Assembly: GCF_008973665.1 (NCBI RefSeq) | Contig: NZ_WACP01000017.1 | Location: 1 to 64,000 of the forward strand | Length of the DNA: 64,000 nt | DNA from: Paenibacillus tengchongensis | GTDB lineage: Bacteria; Bacillota; Bacilli; Paenibacillales; Paenibacillaceae | Direction: 5' to 3' | Part shown: positions 6,388-15,545 of the stretch, in pieces | Layout of the letters: the number at the start of each line of letters is the position of its first letter | Position numbering within the stretch: the first letter of the stretch is position 1 | Translations under genes and position numbers: made by a program | Notes under the pieces: generated by a model | Database searches by the model: none | What the model was told of the DNA's origin: nothing | Seen by the model: the letters and a program-made list of their open reading frames with translations, nothing else

Positions 6388-9180
6388 ATGACTGAACTTA
6401 CGACTACCGTTAGCAAGAGCAACTCCAACAATCTGCTGCGGCGGGACGTACGGTTCCTGGGAAATATTTTGGGCGAAGTCCTGGTTCACCAGGGCGGAAA
6501 CGAATTGCTGGAGATCGTGGAGAAGATCCGCGAAACGAGCAAATCGCTGCGCTCATTGTTTTTGCCTGAACTGCACAATGAATTCAAAGAAATGATCAAC
6601 TCACTGGATGCGGAGAACCGGCACCAGGTCATCCGCGCATTTGCGATTTACTTTCAGCTGGTGAACATTGCCGAGCAGAACCATCGTGTCCGCCGTAAAC
6701 GCGACTACGAACGGTCGGCGGGGGAGACCGTGCAGCCAGGATCGATTGAGAGCGCTATTCAGGAGCTGCGCGAGCGTGACTTCTCACCTGCGGATGTCCA
6801 TGAAATCATGAATACGATGTCTCTGGAGCTGGTGATGACCGCTCATCCGACAGAGGCCATGCGCCGGGCTATTCTTGATATTCACAAACGGATTTCCGAT
6901 GATGTCATGGAGCTGGATAACCCCACTTTAACCTTCCGGGAACGCGAACAGCTGCGCGAGAAGCTGCTGAATGAGGTTATTACCTTGTGGCAGACAGACG
7001 AACTCCGCGACCGTAAGCCGACTGTGCTTGATGAAGTGCGTAACGGAATGTATTACTTCCATGAAACACTGTTCCAGGTGCTGCCTGATGTCTATCAGGA
7101 ACTGGAGCGATGTCTTAACAAATATTATCCGGGCCAGCACTGGCATGTGCCGACCTACCTGCGTTTCGGTTCCTGGATCGGCGGCGACCGCGACGGTAAT
7201 CCGTCAGTGACCGCCTCGGTTACCGAGCAGACGCTGCGGCTGCAGCGCAAGCTGGCTATTCGTGAATACCAGCGGATTATGCGGGAGCTGATGCAGTATT
7301 TGAGCTTCAGCACCAGCATTGTCAACGTGACGCCTGAATTGCTGCAATCCATTGAAATTGACAGGGAAATGATCAATCTGGAGAAGGCTAAATCGTGGCA
7401 TAATGACAACGAGCCTTACCGGATCAAATTAGCCTATATGATTGCCAAGACCCATTACGTGCTGGATGATGAGAAAAAAGGCACACCGGAACGTTACGCG
7501 GCCCCGGAGGATTTCATCAAGGACTTGAACATTATCGACCGCAGCCTGCGGCATCACTATGCCGATTATGTAGCCGATACCTATATTAAGAAGCTGATCC
7601 GCCAGGTAGAGTTGTTCGGCTTCCACACAGCGACACTGGACATTCGCCAGCACAGCAAAGAGCACGAGAATGCGATGAGCGAGATTTTGGCGAAAATGAA
7701 TATTGCCGAGAACTACGGCCAGATGGCGGAAGAGGATAAAATCGCTCTATTGGAGCAGCTGCTGAACGATCCGCGTCCGCTCACTTCCCCGTACCAGCGG
7801 TACAGTGAGAGCACAGAGGAATGCCTGGCGGTATACCGCACGGTGTACATGCTGCAGGAGGAATACGGCAAGCAGTGTATCACCAGCTATCTGATCAGTA
7901 TGGCGGAAGCGGCCAGCGACATTCTGGAAGTGATGGTATTCTCGAAGGAAGTCGGCCTGTTCCACAAGGACAATGACGGTACGGTCGTCTGCACGCTGCA
8001 GGCGGTGCCGTTGTTCGAGACCATCGACGACCTGCATGATGCCCCGCAAATTATGGAACGCCTGCTGAAGCTGCCGATCTACCGTGAGGCTGTACGGGCA
8101 ATGAATGACCAGCAGGAGATCATGCTGGGTTATTCGGACAGCAACAAAGACGGCGGCGTAGTGACTGCGAACTATGAGCTGCGGGTTGCCCTGAAAGAAC
8201 TTACAGCGATGGCCGAAAAGTTCGACATCCGTCTGAAATTCTTCCATGGCCGCGGCGGGGCGCTTGGTCGCGGCGGTATGCCGCTGAACCGCAGCATCCT
8301 GGCCCAGCCGGCTTCCACCATCGGCGGAGGCATCAAAATCACCGAGCAGGGCGAGGTTATCTCCTCGCGGTACTCGATGAAAGGAATCGCTTACCGCAGT
8401 CTGGAGCAGGCGACCTCTGCGCTGGTTACAGCGGCGATTAATGCCCGTTTGCCGCAATCCAATCTCTATGAAGATAAATGGGAAGAGATCGTATCCCGGA
8501 TCTCTGAAGTGTCCCTGAAGAAATATCAGGATCTGATTTTCCGCGATCCGGACTTCTTTGCTTACTTCAAGGAGTCGACGCCGCTGCCGGAAGTGGGCGA
8601 GCTGAATATCGGCTCGCGTCCTTCGAAGCGGAAGAACAGCGACCGCTTTGAGGACCTGCGGGCGATTCCTTGGGTATTCGCCTGGACGCAGAGCCGTAAT
8701 CTGCTGCCGGCCTGGTACGCTGCAGGAACAGGCCTCCAGAGCTTCTACGACGGCAAGGAAGAGAACCTGAAGATACTGCAGACTATGTATGCAGAGTTCT
8801 CCTTCTTCACGACACTGATTGATACGCTGCAAATGGCAATCGCCAAGGCTGACCTTGTTATCGCCAGAGAGTATGCGTCCATGGGCAAGAATGAGGCTGC
8901 CCGGACCCGTATCTTCGGCGAGATCGAAGCCGAGTTCAAGCTGATCTCCGAGCTGATCCTCAAGATTACCGGTCAGCAGGATATTCTCGACAATGTGCCG
9001 GTGATTCAGGAGTCGATCCGTCTGCGCAACCCTTACGTCGATCCGCTCAGCTACTTGCAGGTACAACTGCTCGCCGAGCTTCGCGCCTTGCGTGAGGCCG
9101 AAGGTGACGACGCCGAGCTGTTGCGTGAGGTGCTGCTCACAATCAACGGCATTGCCTCTGGTCTCCGGAATACCGGCTGA
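6388..9180 (+). CDS. ppc: Phosphoenolpyruvate carboxylase
   Basis: 930 aa, full length for the bacterial family. It carboxylates PEP with bicarbonate to oxaloacetate, the anaplerotic entry to the TCA cycle. TAHPTE with the catalytic His is at ~151-156. The GGDRDGNP signature is at ~265-272, YSDSNKDGG at ~582-590, and HGRGG with the second catalytic His at ~620-624. The C-terminal RNTG that closes the active and effector sites is present. The ATG follows GATGGGGGGAG. It stands alone between terminators, with a structured leader (6283-6316). Nothing looks degraded. Confidence 0.98.
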   Translation: MTELTTTVSKSNSNNLLRRDVRFLGNILGEVLVHQGGNELLEIVEKIRETSKSLRSLFLPELHNEFKEMINSLDAENRHQVIRAFAIYFQLVNIAEQNHRVRRKRDYERSAGETVQPGSIESAIQELRERDFSPADVHEIMNTMSLELVMTAHPTEAMRRAILDIHKRISDDVMELDNPTLTFREREQLREKLLNEVITLWQTDELRDRKPTVLDEVRNGMYYFHETLFQVLPDVYQELERCLNKYYPGQHWHVPTYLRFGSWIGGDRDGNPSVTASVTEQTLRLQRKLAIREYQRIMRELMQYLSFSTSIVNVTPELLQSIEIDREMINLEKAKSWHNDNEPYRIKLAYMIAKTHYVLDDEKKGTPERYAAPEDFIKDLNIIDRSLRHHYADYVADTYIKKLIRQVELFGFHTATLDIRQHSKEHENAMSEILAKMNIAENYGQMAEEDKIALLEQLLNDPRPLTSPYQRYSESTEECLAVYRTVYMLQEEYGKQCITSYLISMAEAASDILEVMVFSKEVGLFHKDNDGTVVCTLQAVPLFETIDDLHDAPQIMERLLKLPIYREAVRAMNDQQEIMLGYSDSNKDGGVVTANYELRVALKELTAMAEKFDIRLKFFHGRGGALGRGGMPLNRSILAQPASTIGGGIKITEQGEVISSRYSMKGIAYRSLEQATSALVTAAINARLPQSNLYEDKWEEIVSRISEVSLKKYQDLIFRDPDFFAYFKESTPLPEVGELNIGSRPSKRKNSDRFEDLRAIPWVFAWTQSRNLLPAWYAAGTGLQSFYDGKEENLKILQTMYAEFSFFTTLIDTLQMAIAKADLVIAREYASMGKNEAARTRIFGEIEAEFKLISELILKITGQQDILDNVPVIQESIRLRNPYVDPLSYLQVQLLAELRALREAEGDDAELLREVLLTINGIASGLRNTG

Positions 9181-9205
9181 TCCCTTAATACACGAAGAAG
9201 CTTCC

Positions 9206-9245
9206 AAGCCCCGACTTGCCAATGCGAGTCGGGGCTTCTTGCGTT
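9206..9245 (+). terminator. ppc terminator
   Basis: 11-bp perfect stem AAGCCCCGACT/AGTCGGGGCTT with a 10-nt loop, then CTTGCGTTT. The T-run is poor but the stem is very strong. Confidence 0.75.
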
Positions 9246-9390
9246 TGCAGGAAGCCGGCGCAGCCGCTTCCCCCGCCGCGAAGGAGGCGGGGAGGAGTTT
9301 ACCCAGGTAGAGCCCGCAAGCGCAGCGCGGCTTCACCCCTTGCCCCTACCCCATTGTGGCGAGGGGGGGGGGAGGGGAAGTACGGCGGAT

Positions 9391-9570
9391 GGAGCTGCGG
9401 AGCGGAGATTTGGAACTGGAGGAGCGGCAGCGTTCGCCTGAAAGCTTTCCGGAGGAAAGCTGGCATCGGAAGCATAAGCTATTGTCGGATTCCTACCGCG
9501 GGAAGCGGTTATAATGAGGGAATCCGACAATAACAGCGACCGGAAGTCCAAATTTTCCGCGGAGTCAGCG
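9391..9570 (+). repeat. Dispersed palindromic repeat, copy 1
   Basis: Its left part (GATTTGGAACTGGAGGAGCG, then CAGCG and CGCC) and right part (ACAGCGACCGGAAGTCCAAA) recur at 15031-15165. The ends are complementary (TTTGGA with TCCAAA, CTGG with CCGG). The variable middle holds its own hairpin, TTGTCGGATTCC/GGAATCCGACAA at ~9482-9530. The stretch just before it (9246-9390) is GC-rich and codes for nothing convincing. Confidence 0.75.
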
Positions 9571-9718
9571 TTACCATCGCTATCATCCCCGGACACCCCC
9601 GAGCCAACGCAACCTTTTCTTGATTTTTACACCCACATGTTTTACGATTTATATGCTTGTACCGTGGATATTTACATAGTTGAAGTACCAAGGGCGGCAA
9701 GTCTGGGGGAGTTAAAAG

Positions 9719-10285
9719 GTGGAGAATTTGGAAGGCAGATTGACGAAGCTCGCCTTAAAGGGCGACCAAAGAGCATTTGCCGAGCTTGTGGAGCTGTATA
9801 AAGACAAGATATATCATCTGGCTTACCGGATGCTGAACAACCGCCATGAGGCGGAGGACATCGTGCAGGAGACCTTTTTGCGGGTATACCGGAATTTGGA
9901 CCGTTACGATGACAAGCAGAAGTTCTCGACCTGGATTTACCGGATTGGCACGAATCTCTGTATCGACAGGCTGCGCAAGCGGCGGCCGACGTATTCGCTG
10001 GATGCGGAGATGAACGACCAGGAAGGCATTGACGGGTATTCCATGATCCCGAGCGACAATGTGACGCCGGAGACGGAGCTGCTGCTGTCCGAGACGCAGA
10101 GTCTGATTTATGAAGCCATTGACAGCCTGCCGGTCAAATACCGGTCGGTGATGATATTGCGTTATTTGCAGGATTTGTCGCTGCAGGAGATCAGTGATGT
10201 GCTCGACATGCCGGTGACAACGATTAAGACCCGCGTACACCGCGGACGGGAATTTTTACGTAAAAAATTAGGCCCGAAACTTTAA
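9719..10285 (+). CDS. sigW: ECF sigma factor SigW
   Basis: 188 aa, starting at a GTG behind GGGGGAG. Region 2 (about 27-94) contains HEAEDIVQETFLRVYRNL and FSTWIYRIGTNLCIDRLR. Region 4 (about 130-184) contains LPVKYRSVMILRYLQDLS and a helix-turn-helix (TTIKTRVHRGREFLRKKL). In Bacillus, SigW directs the response to cell-envelope stress and membrane-active antimicrobials. rsiW follows, as in Bacillus, and the cdaA-cdaR-glmM-glmS group comes next, which supports the name. An AACCTTTT at 9611-9618 resembles an ECF -35, but no matching CGT-type -10 stands at the right distance, so autoregulation is unproven. Confidence 0.93.
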   Translation: MENLEGRLTKLALKGDQRAFAELVELYKDKIYHLAYRMLNNRHEAEDIVQETFLRVYRNLDRYDDKQKFSTWIYRIGTNLCIDRLRKRRPTYSLDAEMNDQEGIDGYSMIPSDNVTPETELLLSETQSLIYEAIDSLPVKYRSVMILRYLQDLSLQEISDVLDMPVTTIKTRVHRGREFLRKKLGPKL

Positions 10286-10410
10286 AAAATGCATTTTTAA
10301 ATTGAAACGTATTTCCGGCAGCAACGTATGAAGGATAGCAGGTCTCGCGGCCTGTCTTGGCGTAAGCGATAAGCTGCCTGAAATAAGCACTCATGAAAGG
10401 ATTGGCTCCT

Positions 10411-11025
10411 ATGGAATGCAAACTGGCCGTCTCTATGATGCATGACTACTTGGATGACGACTTGCCCGAACTGCAGCAGAGGGAATTGAAGGAGCATCTT
10501 CTATCCTGTCCGGATTGCCGTGCAAAGTTCAAGGAATTGGAACAAACCGATATGCTGATGTTCTCGCTCATGCACCAGAGTCCTGCCGTCTCCGATGATC
10601 TGGTAGGCCGGATAATGGGTGCATTGCCGGCAACCAAGAAAGAGCGGGCTTTTGTGACCTGGATCAAACGTCATCCGGCGCTCACGGCGGCTTCCGTCTT
10701 TATTCTGGTCATGCTGATGAGCTCGGTAACGTTCTGGAACCAGGATAGACAGCTTGTGGTCAGGGGAAGTAATCTGGATCAGGTCGTGATTCAAGGCGAT
10801 ACTGTAATTGTTCCTTCCGGAACCACCGTTGCCGGTGATCTGACGGTAGAGAACGGCAAGACCCAGGTGTACGGCGAAGTCAACGGCAATGTGACAGTGA
10901 TCGACGGCTCCCTGTATCAGGCTTCAACCGCTCATATTTCCGGGCAAGCCAAAAAAATAGACCAAGCTCTAAGCTGGATCTGGTATAAAGTGTCGAACAT
11001 GTTCTCTGAAGTTGCCTACCGTTAA
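10411..11025 (+). CDS. rsiW: Anti-sigma-W factor RsiW
   Basis: 204 aa from the ATG at 10411, placed ~9 bases after GAAAGGA (an ATG at 10393 in the same frame lacks a site). The N-terminal zinc-finger anti-sigma domain has H29-x3-C33-x2-C36 plus C3. One membrane helix lies at ~89-110. In Bacillus this protein holds SigW at the membrane until PrsW and RasP cut it. The extracytoplasmic part (~118-175) reads like short beta-solenoid turns (VVIQGDTVIVPSGTTVAGDL and so on), similar to bactofilin-type repeats. It lies 125 bases after sigW, without a terminator in between. Confidence 0.9.
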   Translation: MECKLAVSMMHDYLDDDLPELQQRELKEHLLSCPDCRAKFKELEQTDMLMFSLMHQSPAVSDDLVGRIMGALPATKKERAFVTWIKRHPALTAASVFILVMLMSSVTFWNQDRQLVVRGSNLDQVVIQGDTVIVPSGTTVAGDLTVENGKTQVYGEVNGNVTVIDGSLYQASTAHISGQAKKIDQALSWIWYKVSNMFSEVAYR

Positions 11026-11057
11026 TATCAGGGGTGCCGCTGATGCGGACCCTCCAC

Positions 11058-11090
11058 GCGCCTCTTTTCCCGGAAAGGTGGCGCTTTTTT
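11058..11090 (+). terminator. sigW-rsiW terminator
   Basis: GCGCC...GGCGC stem with inner TTTTCC/GGAAA pairing, then six T. Confidence 0.85.
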
Positions 11091-11230
11091 ATTGCCCATT
11101 TTTGGGAACAGGCGAAATCCGTGCTCCCCAAACTTGCAACCGGGGCCTGAACGTTATAACCTAGATATGAACCGGAGCTGACAGAGATTTTACATAAACC
11201 CAGCACATTATTAGACGGGGGTTTTGGGCA

Positions 11231-12061
11231 ATGAGTTATTTTACCGACATGACCTGGAAAGAAGCCATAAAAGATATCATCGATATTTTGATCGTTAGCT
11301 ATATAATTTATAAAGTGCTCAATATGGTCAGAGGCACCCGTGCCGTACAACTCCTCAAAGGGATTCTGGTACTGGTGTTTATTTGGGCGATGAGCACGGT
11401 GCTTGACCTCTACACATTGAAATGGCTCATGAACCAGATCTATACGTTCGGTATTTTTGCGATATTCATCATCTTTCAGCCGGAGCTGCGCAGAGGGCTT
11501 GAACAGCTGGGACGCGGACGTTTCTTCGGACGGGGATCGGAGAATGACGAGGAGACGAGTAAGCTGATCGGCGAGGTCATTAAGGCCCTGAATTATTTAT
11601 CCCAGCGAAAAATAGGAGCGTTAATTGTCTTCGAGCGGAAGACCGGGCTCAATGAATATACTGAATCGGGAATTCCCATGGGCTCCGTTGTCAGTTCAGA
11701 GCTCTTGATCAATATCTTTATTCCGAATACTCCGCTCCATGACGGAGCGCTTATTATGCAGAACGGACAGATTGCCGCTGCAGCCTGTTATTTGCCGTTG
11801 TCCGAGAACCCTTTTATCAGCAAAGAGCTGGGGACGCGGCACCGGGCGGCTATCGGCATCAGCGAAGTGGCGGACTCGGTATCGGTCATTGTCTCCGAAG
11901 AGACCGGCCAGATCTCACTGGCCATCAACGGGCAGATTGTGCGCGATATTAAGGAAGAGTCGCTGATCTCCAAGCTGCATCAGGAACTTAGCCCTGCCGC
12001 TTCACTGAAGGAGAAGAGCTCCGCTTTCTGGAAACGGAGGGGGGACAAGCATCATGGATAA
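11231..12061 (+). CDS. cdaA: Diadenylate cyclase CdaA
   Basis: 276 aa. Three N-terminal membrane helices (~17-35, 40-58, 64-84) precede a DisA_N/DAC domain. The catalytic motifs are DGA at 171-173 and RHR at 203-205. The enzyme condenses two ATP into c-di-AMP, which governs potassium and osmolyte uptake and wall homeostasis. The ATG follows GACGGGGG. The gene overlaps cdaR by 8 bases and lies upstream of glmM, the arrangement conserved in Bacillota, where CdaR and GlmM modulate CdaA. Confidence 0.96.
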   Translation: MSYFTDMTWKEAIKDIIDILIVSYIIYKVLNMVRGTRAVQLLKGILVLVFIWAMSTVLDLYTLKWLMNQIYTFGIFAIFIIFQPELRRGLEQLGRGRFFGRGSENDEETSKLIGEVIKALNYLSQRKIGALIVFERKTGLNEYTESGIPMGSVVSSELLINIFIPNTPLHDGALIMQNGQIAAAACYLPLSENPFISKELGTRHRAAIGISEVADSVSVIVSEETGQISLAINGQIVRDIKEESLISKLHQELSPAASLKEKSSAFWKRRGDKHHG

Positions 12062-13502
12062 GTGGATGAAGAATAACAACTTCAACAAAGTTCTTGCCCT
12101 TGTCTTCGCTGTCATTCTCTGGACCATTGTGCATGTCGACACGGAACCGGTGAATCAGACTACAGTCAGCACACAGAGTAAATTTATTGAGAATGTGAAG
12201 ATAGAGGTCATCAACTTCGATGAAGAAAAGTATGAGCTGACCAAAGACGTAGATTATGTCGGAATGGAAGTGGCGGGCAGAAATTCCGACTTAAACTTCA
12301 AGCTGTCGGATGACTATAAGGTTATGCTCGACCTGGAAGGAGTAGGACCGGGAGATACTACGCTCCCGCTGCATTATGAATTGCCGAATGGCGTCAGACT
12401 GGTGGAGATGGACCCCAATGAAGTGAATGTGCATATTGAGCTGCGCAACACGAAATCTTTTCCGGTTACGATCGTAACGAACGGAGAGCCGGCAGAGGGT
12501 TACCAGCTCGGTACACCGGTGATTACGCCGGACACGGCAGAGGTGACGATGGCCGCCAGTGAGCTGGAAAAGGTAGCGAAGGTGGAAGGAACGGTCGAAC
12601 TGGACGGCGAGACGGAGAACTTCACCGACCGGAAGCTCAGGCTCCGCGCCTATGACAAGGATGGAAATGAGCTGAAGAATGCAGTGATCTCACCGGCCAC
12701 CGTGTCGGTGGAACTGCCGATTTCACTTCCCAGCAAAAGCCTGCCGCTAGACATCGGCTTTACGGGCCAGCTGCCCGGTTCCCTGGTGTTGTCCCGAGTA
12801 ACACCCGAGCAGGACACTGTGACCGTGTACGGTACCGAGCAAGCGCTGGCTGCGTTATCGACGTATGAGGCGACGATCGACTTGAGCGCTATTGATGCGC
12901 CGGGTACCCGCCAGATGGAGCTGGAGCTGCAGCTCCCCGAAGGGGCGGTGAAGATTGAACCGGGAACGGTGAATGTCTCGGTATCCGCTGCGGAGATCAC
13001 CCAAAAGACCGTAGAGGACATCCCCATCAGGCTGGAAGGGGTCGGCAGCGGATTGACGGGGAATATCATTGCTCCGGCTGCTCAGACGATGACGCTTACC
13101 GTATCAGGGGCGCCGACGCTGCTGGATCAGCTGGATAAGGAGAATGTCAGCATCATTGCCGATGTCGGCGGTCTGTCTGCCGGCGGACATCAGGTGACCC
13201 TGCAGGTCTCGCTGCCGCGGTTCATCTCGCTGGTGGATGCCGCACAGCCGCTTACGGCAACAGTTGAATTACACTCGCCTGTTTCCACCCCGGAGAGCAC
13301 GGAAGCGTCGCAAGGAGGCGTGCAGAGCACGCCTGAACCAAGCGCCGAGCCGGTGATAGGGGAAGAACCGGTTCCGGAGCCTTCCCCGAGTGAAGAGGCT
13401 ACAAGCCCGGCTTCACCGACACCTTCGGAATCACCGGCGGAGTCCGGCAATTCTTCTACAGGCGGGAATGACACGAACGCCGGTGCTGGCGGGGGAACGT
13501 AA
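12054..13502 (+). CDS. cdaR: CdaA regulatory protein CdaR (YbbR repeats)
   Basis: 482 aa. An N-terminal membrane anchor (~10-27) precedes a long extracytoplasmic part made of YbbR-type beta domains; recurring units such as VEVNVHIELR, VSVELPISLP and VNVSVSAAEI close the domains. The last ~75 residues are a Pro/Glu/Ser/Thr-rich tail ending in Gly/Asn, probably disordered and close to the wall. It binds and regulates CdaA at the membrane. Its start overlaps the end of cdaA, so the two are translationally coupled. Confidence 0.92.
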   Translation: MDKWMKNNNFNKVLALVFAVILWTIVHVDTEPVNQTTVSTQSKFIENVKIEVINFDEEKYELTKDVDYVGMEVAGRNSDLNFKLSDDYKVMLDLEGVGPGDTTLPLHYELPNGVRLVEMDPNEVNVHIELRNTKSFPVTIVTNGEPAEGYQLGTPVITPDTAEVTMAASELEKVAKVEGTVELDGETENFTDRKLRLRAYDKDGNELKNAVISPATVSVELPISLPSKSLPLDIGFTGQLPGSLVLSRVTPEQDTVTVYGTEQALAALSTYEATIDLSAIDAPGTRQMELELQLPEGAVKIEPGTVNVSVSAAEITQKTVEDIPIRLEGVGSGLTGNIIAPAAQTMTLTVSGAPTLLDQLDKENVSIIADVGGLSAGGHQVTLQVSLPRFISLVDAAQPLTATVELHSPVSTPESTEASQGGVQSTPEPSAEPVIGEEPVPEPSPSEEATSPASPTPSESPAESGNSSTGGNDTNAGAGGGT

Positions 13503-13612
13503 CTTTCCAAGGGAAGCTGCGTCTATTTATTCGTACACCGGAGCCGGGCTCCGGGAATAATTTATATGACAACAATCATTAAGCTAATTGGGGCAAATAA
13601 AGGAGATATCAG

Positions 13613-14953
13613 ATGGGTAAGTATTTTGGAACAGATGGTGTGCGCGGAGTCGCAAACCGGGAATTGACTGCAGAAATGGCGTACAGCATCGGCCGCTGCG
13701 GAGGATATGTGCTGGCTGGAAATGTAGAGAAGCCTAAAGTGGTAATCGGTATGGATACGCGTATTTCCGGGCCGCTGCTGGAATCGGCGCTCGTGGCCGG
13801 CATGCTGTCGATTGGAGCTGAAGTCATCCGCCTGGGCGTGGTGAGCACGCCGGCAGTCGCCTACATCACCCGATTGCTGAAGGCCGATGCCGGAGTGATG
13901 ATTTCCGCTTCGCATAATCCGGTTGAAGATAATGGCATTAAGTTTTTTGGCGGGGACGGCTTCAAGCTGACGGATGAGACCGAGCTAGAGATCGAGAAGC
14001 TGATGGATGCGGAGAAGGATGAGCTGCCGCGCCCGGTAGGATCTGGCCTCGGTACAGTAAGAGTCGATAACGATGCCAAGTACCTTTACCTTGAGTATTT
14101 GAAGACCACGATCGCCGAGTCTTTTGCCGGACTAAAAATCGTACTGGACTGCGCACACGGTGCGGCTTACGAGCTGGCTCCGCGTCTGTTCAGAGAGCTG
14201 GGTGCCGAGGTTGTCGCCATTGGCGCAGAGCCGGACGGACTCAATATCAACGACGGCTTCGGTTCGACCCATCCGGAAACGCTGCGCTCCGAAGTGTTGC
14301 GTCAGGGTGCCGATCTGGGCCTTGCCTTTGACGGGGACGCAGACCGTCTAATTGCCATTGACGAGAACGGCGATGAAGTGGACGGCGATTTCATCCTGCT
14401 GATCTGCGGCGACGCGATGAACCGGGCAGGCAAGTTGAAGGACGGAACTATTGTATCGACGGTAATGAGTAATATCGGCTTCTACAAAGCAGCCGAGAAG
14501 CTGTCTCTCAGCACCGCCAAGACGGCCGTAGGCGACCGTTACGTGATGGAAGAAATGCGCCGCAGCGGCTTTAATCTGGGCGGAGAGCAATCGGGGCATG
14601 TGATTTTCCTCGACTATAATACAACCGGCGACGGCATCCTCACTGCGATTCAACTGGTGGATACCATGAAGGCCTCCGGCAAGAAGCTGAGCGAGCTCAA
14701 GTCGATGATGACGAAGTATCCTCAGGTTCTGGTGAACGTACGGGTGCAAGACAAGACCAACTATCCGAATAATCAGGCGATTGAAGCGGCGATCAGTGCA
14801 GTTGAAGCGAAGCTGGGCGACAACGGCCGGGTGCTGGTTCGTCCTTCCGGGACGGAGCCGCTGATCCGGGTTATGGCGGAAGGCCCGGATAAAGCCGAGC
14901 TGGATGCTTTTGTCGGTCAGATTGTTGAGGTTGTACAGCAGGAATTGGTTTAA
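13613..14953 (+). CDS. glmM: Phosphoglucosamine mutase
   Basis: 446 aa, the usual length. It interconverts glucosamine-6-P and glucosamine-1-P for UDP-GlcNAc and peptidoglycan synthesis. Signature start YFGTDGVRG. The phosphoserine loop ISASHNP has Ser100, the metal-binding DGDAD is at ~240-244, and the phosphate-binding RPSGTEP is at ~410-416. The ATG follows AAAGGAGATATC. It is third in the cdaA-cdaR-glmM order; GlmM is known to inhibit CdaA in related bacteria, coupling amino-sugar flux to c-di-AMP. Confidence 0.97.
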   Translation: MGKYFGTDGVRGVANRELTAEMAYSIGRCGGYVLAGNVEKPKVVIGMDTRISGPLLESALVAGMLSIGAEVIRLGVVSTPAVAYITRLLKADAGVMISASHNPVEDNGIKFFGGDGFKLTDETELEIEKLMDAEKDELPRPVGSGLGTVRVDNDAKYLYLEYLKTTIAESFAGLKIVLDCAHGAAYELAPRLFRELGAEVVAIGAEPDGLNINDGFGSTHPETLRSEVLRQGADLGLAFDGDADRLIAIDENGDEVDGDFILLICGDAMNRAGKLKDGTIVSTVMSNIGFYKAAEKLSLSTAKTAVGDRYVMEEMRRSGFNLGGEQSGHVIFLDYNTTGDGILTAIQLVDTMKASGKKLSELKSMMTKYPQVLVNVRVQDKTNYPNNQAIEAAISAVEAKLGDNGRVLVRPSGTEPLIRVMAEGPDKAELDAFVGQIVEVVQQELV

Positions 14954-14970
14954 TAGTACTTAAATATTGC

Positions 14971-15220
14971 TTCAGCGGCAGAGAACGCTGGCAGGTCTAT
15001 ATAAGTTGAACAAAGAATAACACAAAAATGGGAGTGCAGAGGGGAAGTTTGGAACTGGAGGAGCGATAGCGTCCGCCTTTGTTACCAGATTTCAACCGTT
15101 AATTCGAATAAAAGAAATCTGGGGGCAACAGCGGCCGGAAGTCCAAACATTCCCCGCAGTTACGAACAAATGTCGTGTGTACTTCAGAAGTTCAACCTAT
15201 TATAGCGTTCTGCCGCTGAA
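14971..15220. repeat. Interrupted inverted repeat around repeat copy 2
   Basis: The left arm (14971-15011) contains TTCAGCGGCAGAGAACGCT and later AAGTTGAAC. The right arm (15190-15220) is its reverse complement with small gaps (GTTCAACC..., AGCGTTCTGCCGCTGAA). The ~180 bases between them hold repeat copy 2. It may be the old glmM terminator or spacer stem whose loop received the repeat, or an outer part of the element. Confidence 0.6.
15031..15165 (+). repeat. Dispersed palindromic repeat, copy 2
   Basis: Shares TTTGGAACTGGAGGAGCG and CGGCCGGAAGTCCAAA-type ends with copy 1 (9391-9570). The outer arms pair as GGGGAA/TTCCCC, GTTTGGA/TCCAAAC and CTGG/CCGG. The middle has a different hairpin, CCAGATTTC/GAAATCTGG. 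Conserved ends with a replaced inner hairpin suggest selection on RNA or DNA structure. Confidence 0.75.
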
Positions 15221-15261
15221 TTATTCATGAAAGTTTTCAAGGATATCCATGCTTTTCAGCA

Positions 15262-15290
15262 TTGCCAAAACGAAGTCAGGTGCATATAAT
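15262..15290 (+). promoter_or_regulatory. glmS promoter
   Basis: TTGCCA, 17 bp, TATAAT. Transcription would begin near 15297, about 50 bases before the ribozyme cleavage site. Confidence 0.8.
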
Positions 15291-15346
15291 GATTAGGTGC
15301 CATTACAGAAGGAAAGCGGGGATCGTGAGGTTACTTTAGCAACATA

Positions 15347-15545
15347 AGCGCCAGAGCTTGCACTCGCGCGGGGGAGAAGGGAATCCGGAGCAGTCGGAGG
15401 AACGGATCACGGCAGCAGCAAGCTGACGAGGTGGAGGTGTTCGGAATGTTCGGCGGGGACCTCCCGGTGATGCACCAGAGCCGTAAACAGAACCGGAAAA
15501 TGCGGGGGCAACCCTGCACACAACGTTTCTGTGGGTGTTCATATT
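15347..15545 (+). ncRNA. glmS self-cleaving ribozyme riboswitch
   Basis: Matches the conserved glmS ribozyme: cleavage site A15347/G15348 before GCGCCAGAGC, the P2 strand CAAGCTGACGAGG, the core TGGAGGTGTTCG and TTCGGCGG, then CTCCCGG and GAGCCGTAA of the pseudoknotted core. Glucosamine-6-phosphate acts as cofactor for cleavage, which exposes a 5'-OH and leads to decay of the glmS mRNA. It lies between a good promoter and glmS, with ~230 unassigned bases (15546-15778) before the start codon. Confidence 0.95.

Noticed and set aside
7747..9336. 529-codon open frame on the minus strand of ppc
   Set aside because: Antisense shadow of a highly conserved gene; no ribosome binding site and a His/Gln/Arg-rich composition typical of reversed GC-rich codons.
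9600..9718. SigW autoregulatory promoter
   Set aside because: AACCTTTT looks like an ECF -35, but no CGT-type -10 occurs 15-17 bases downstream, so it is not listed as a promoter.
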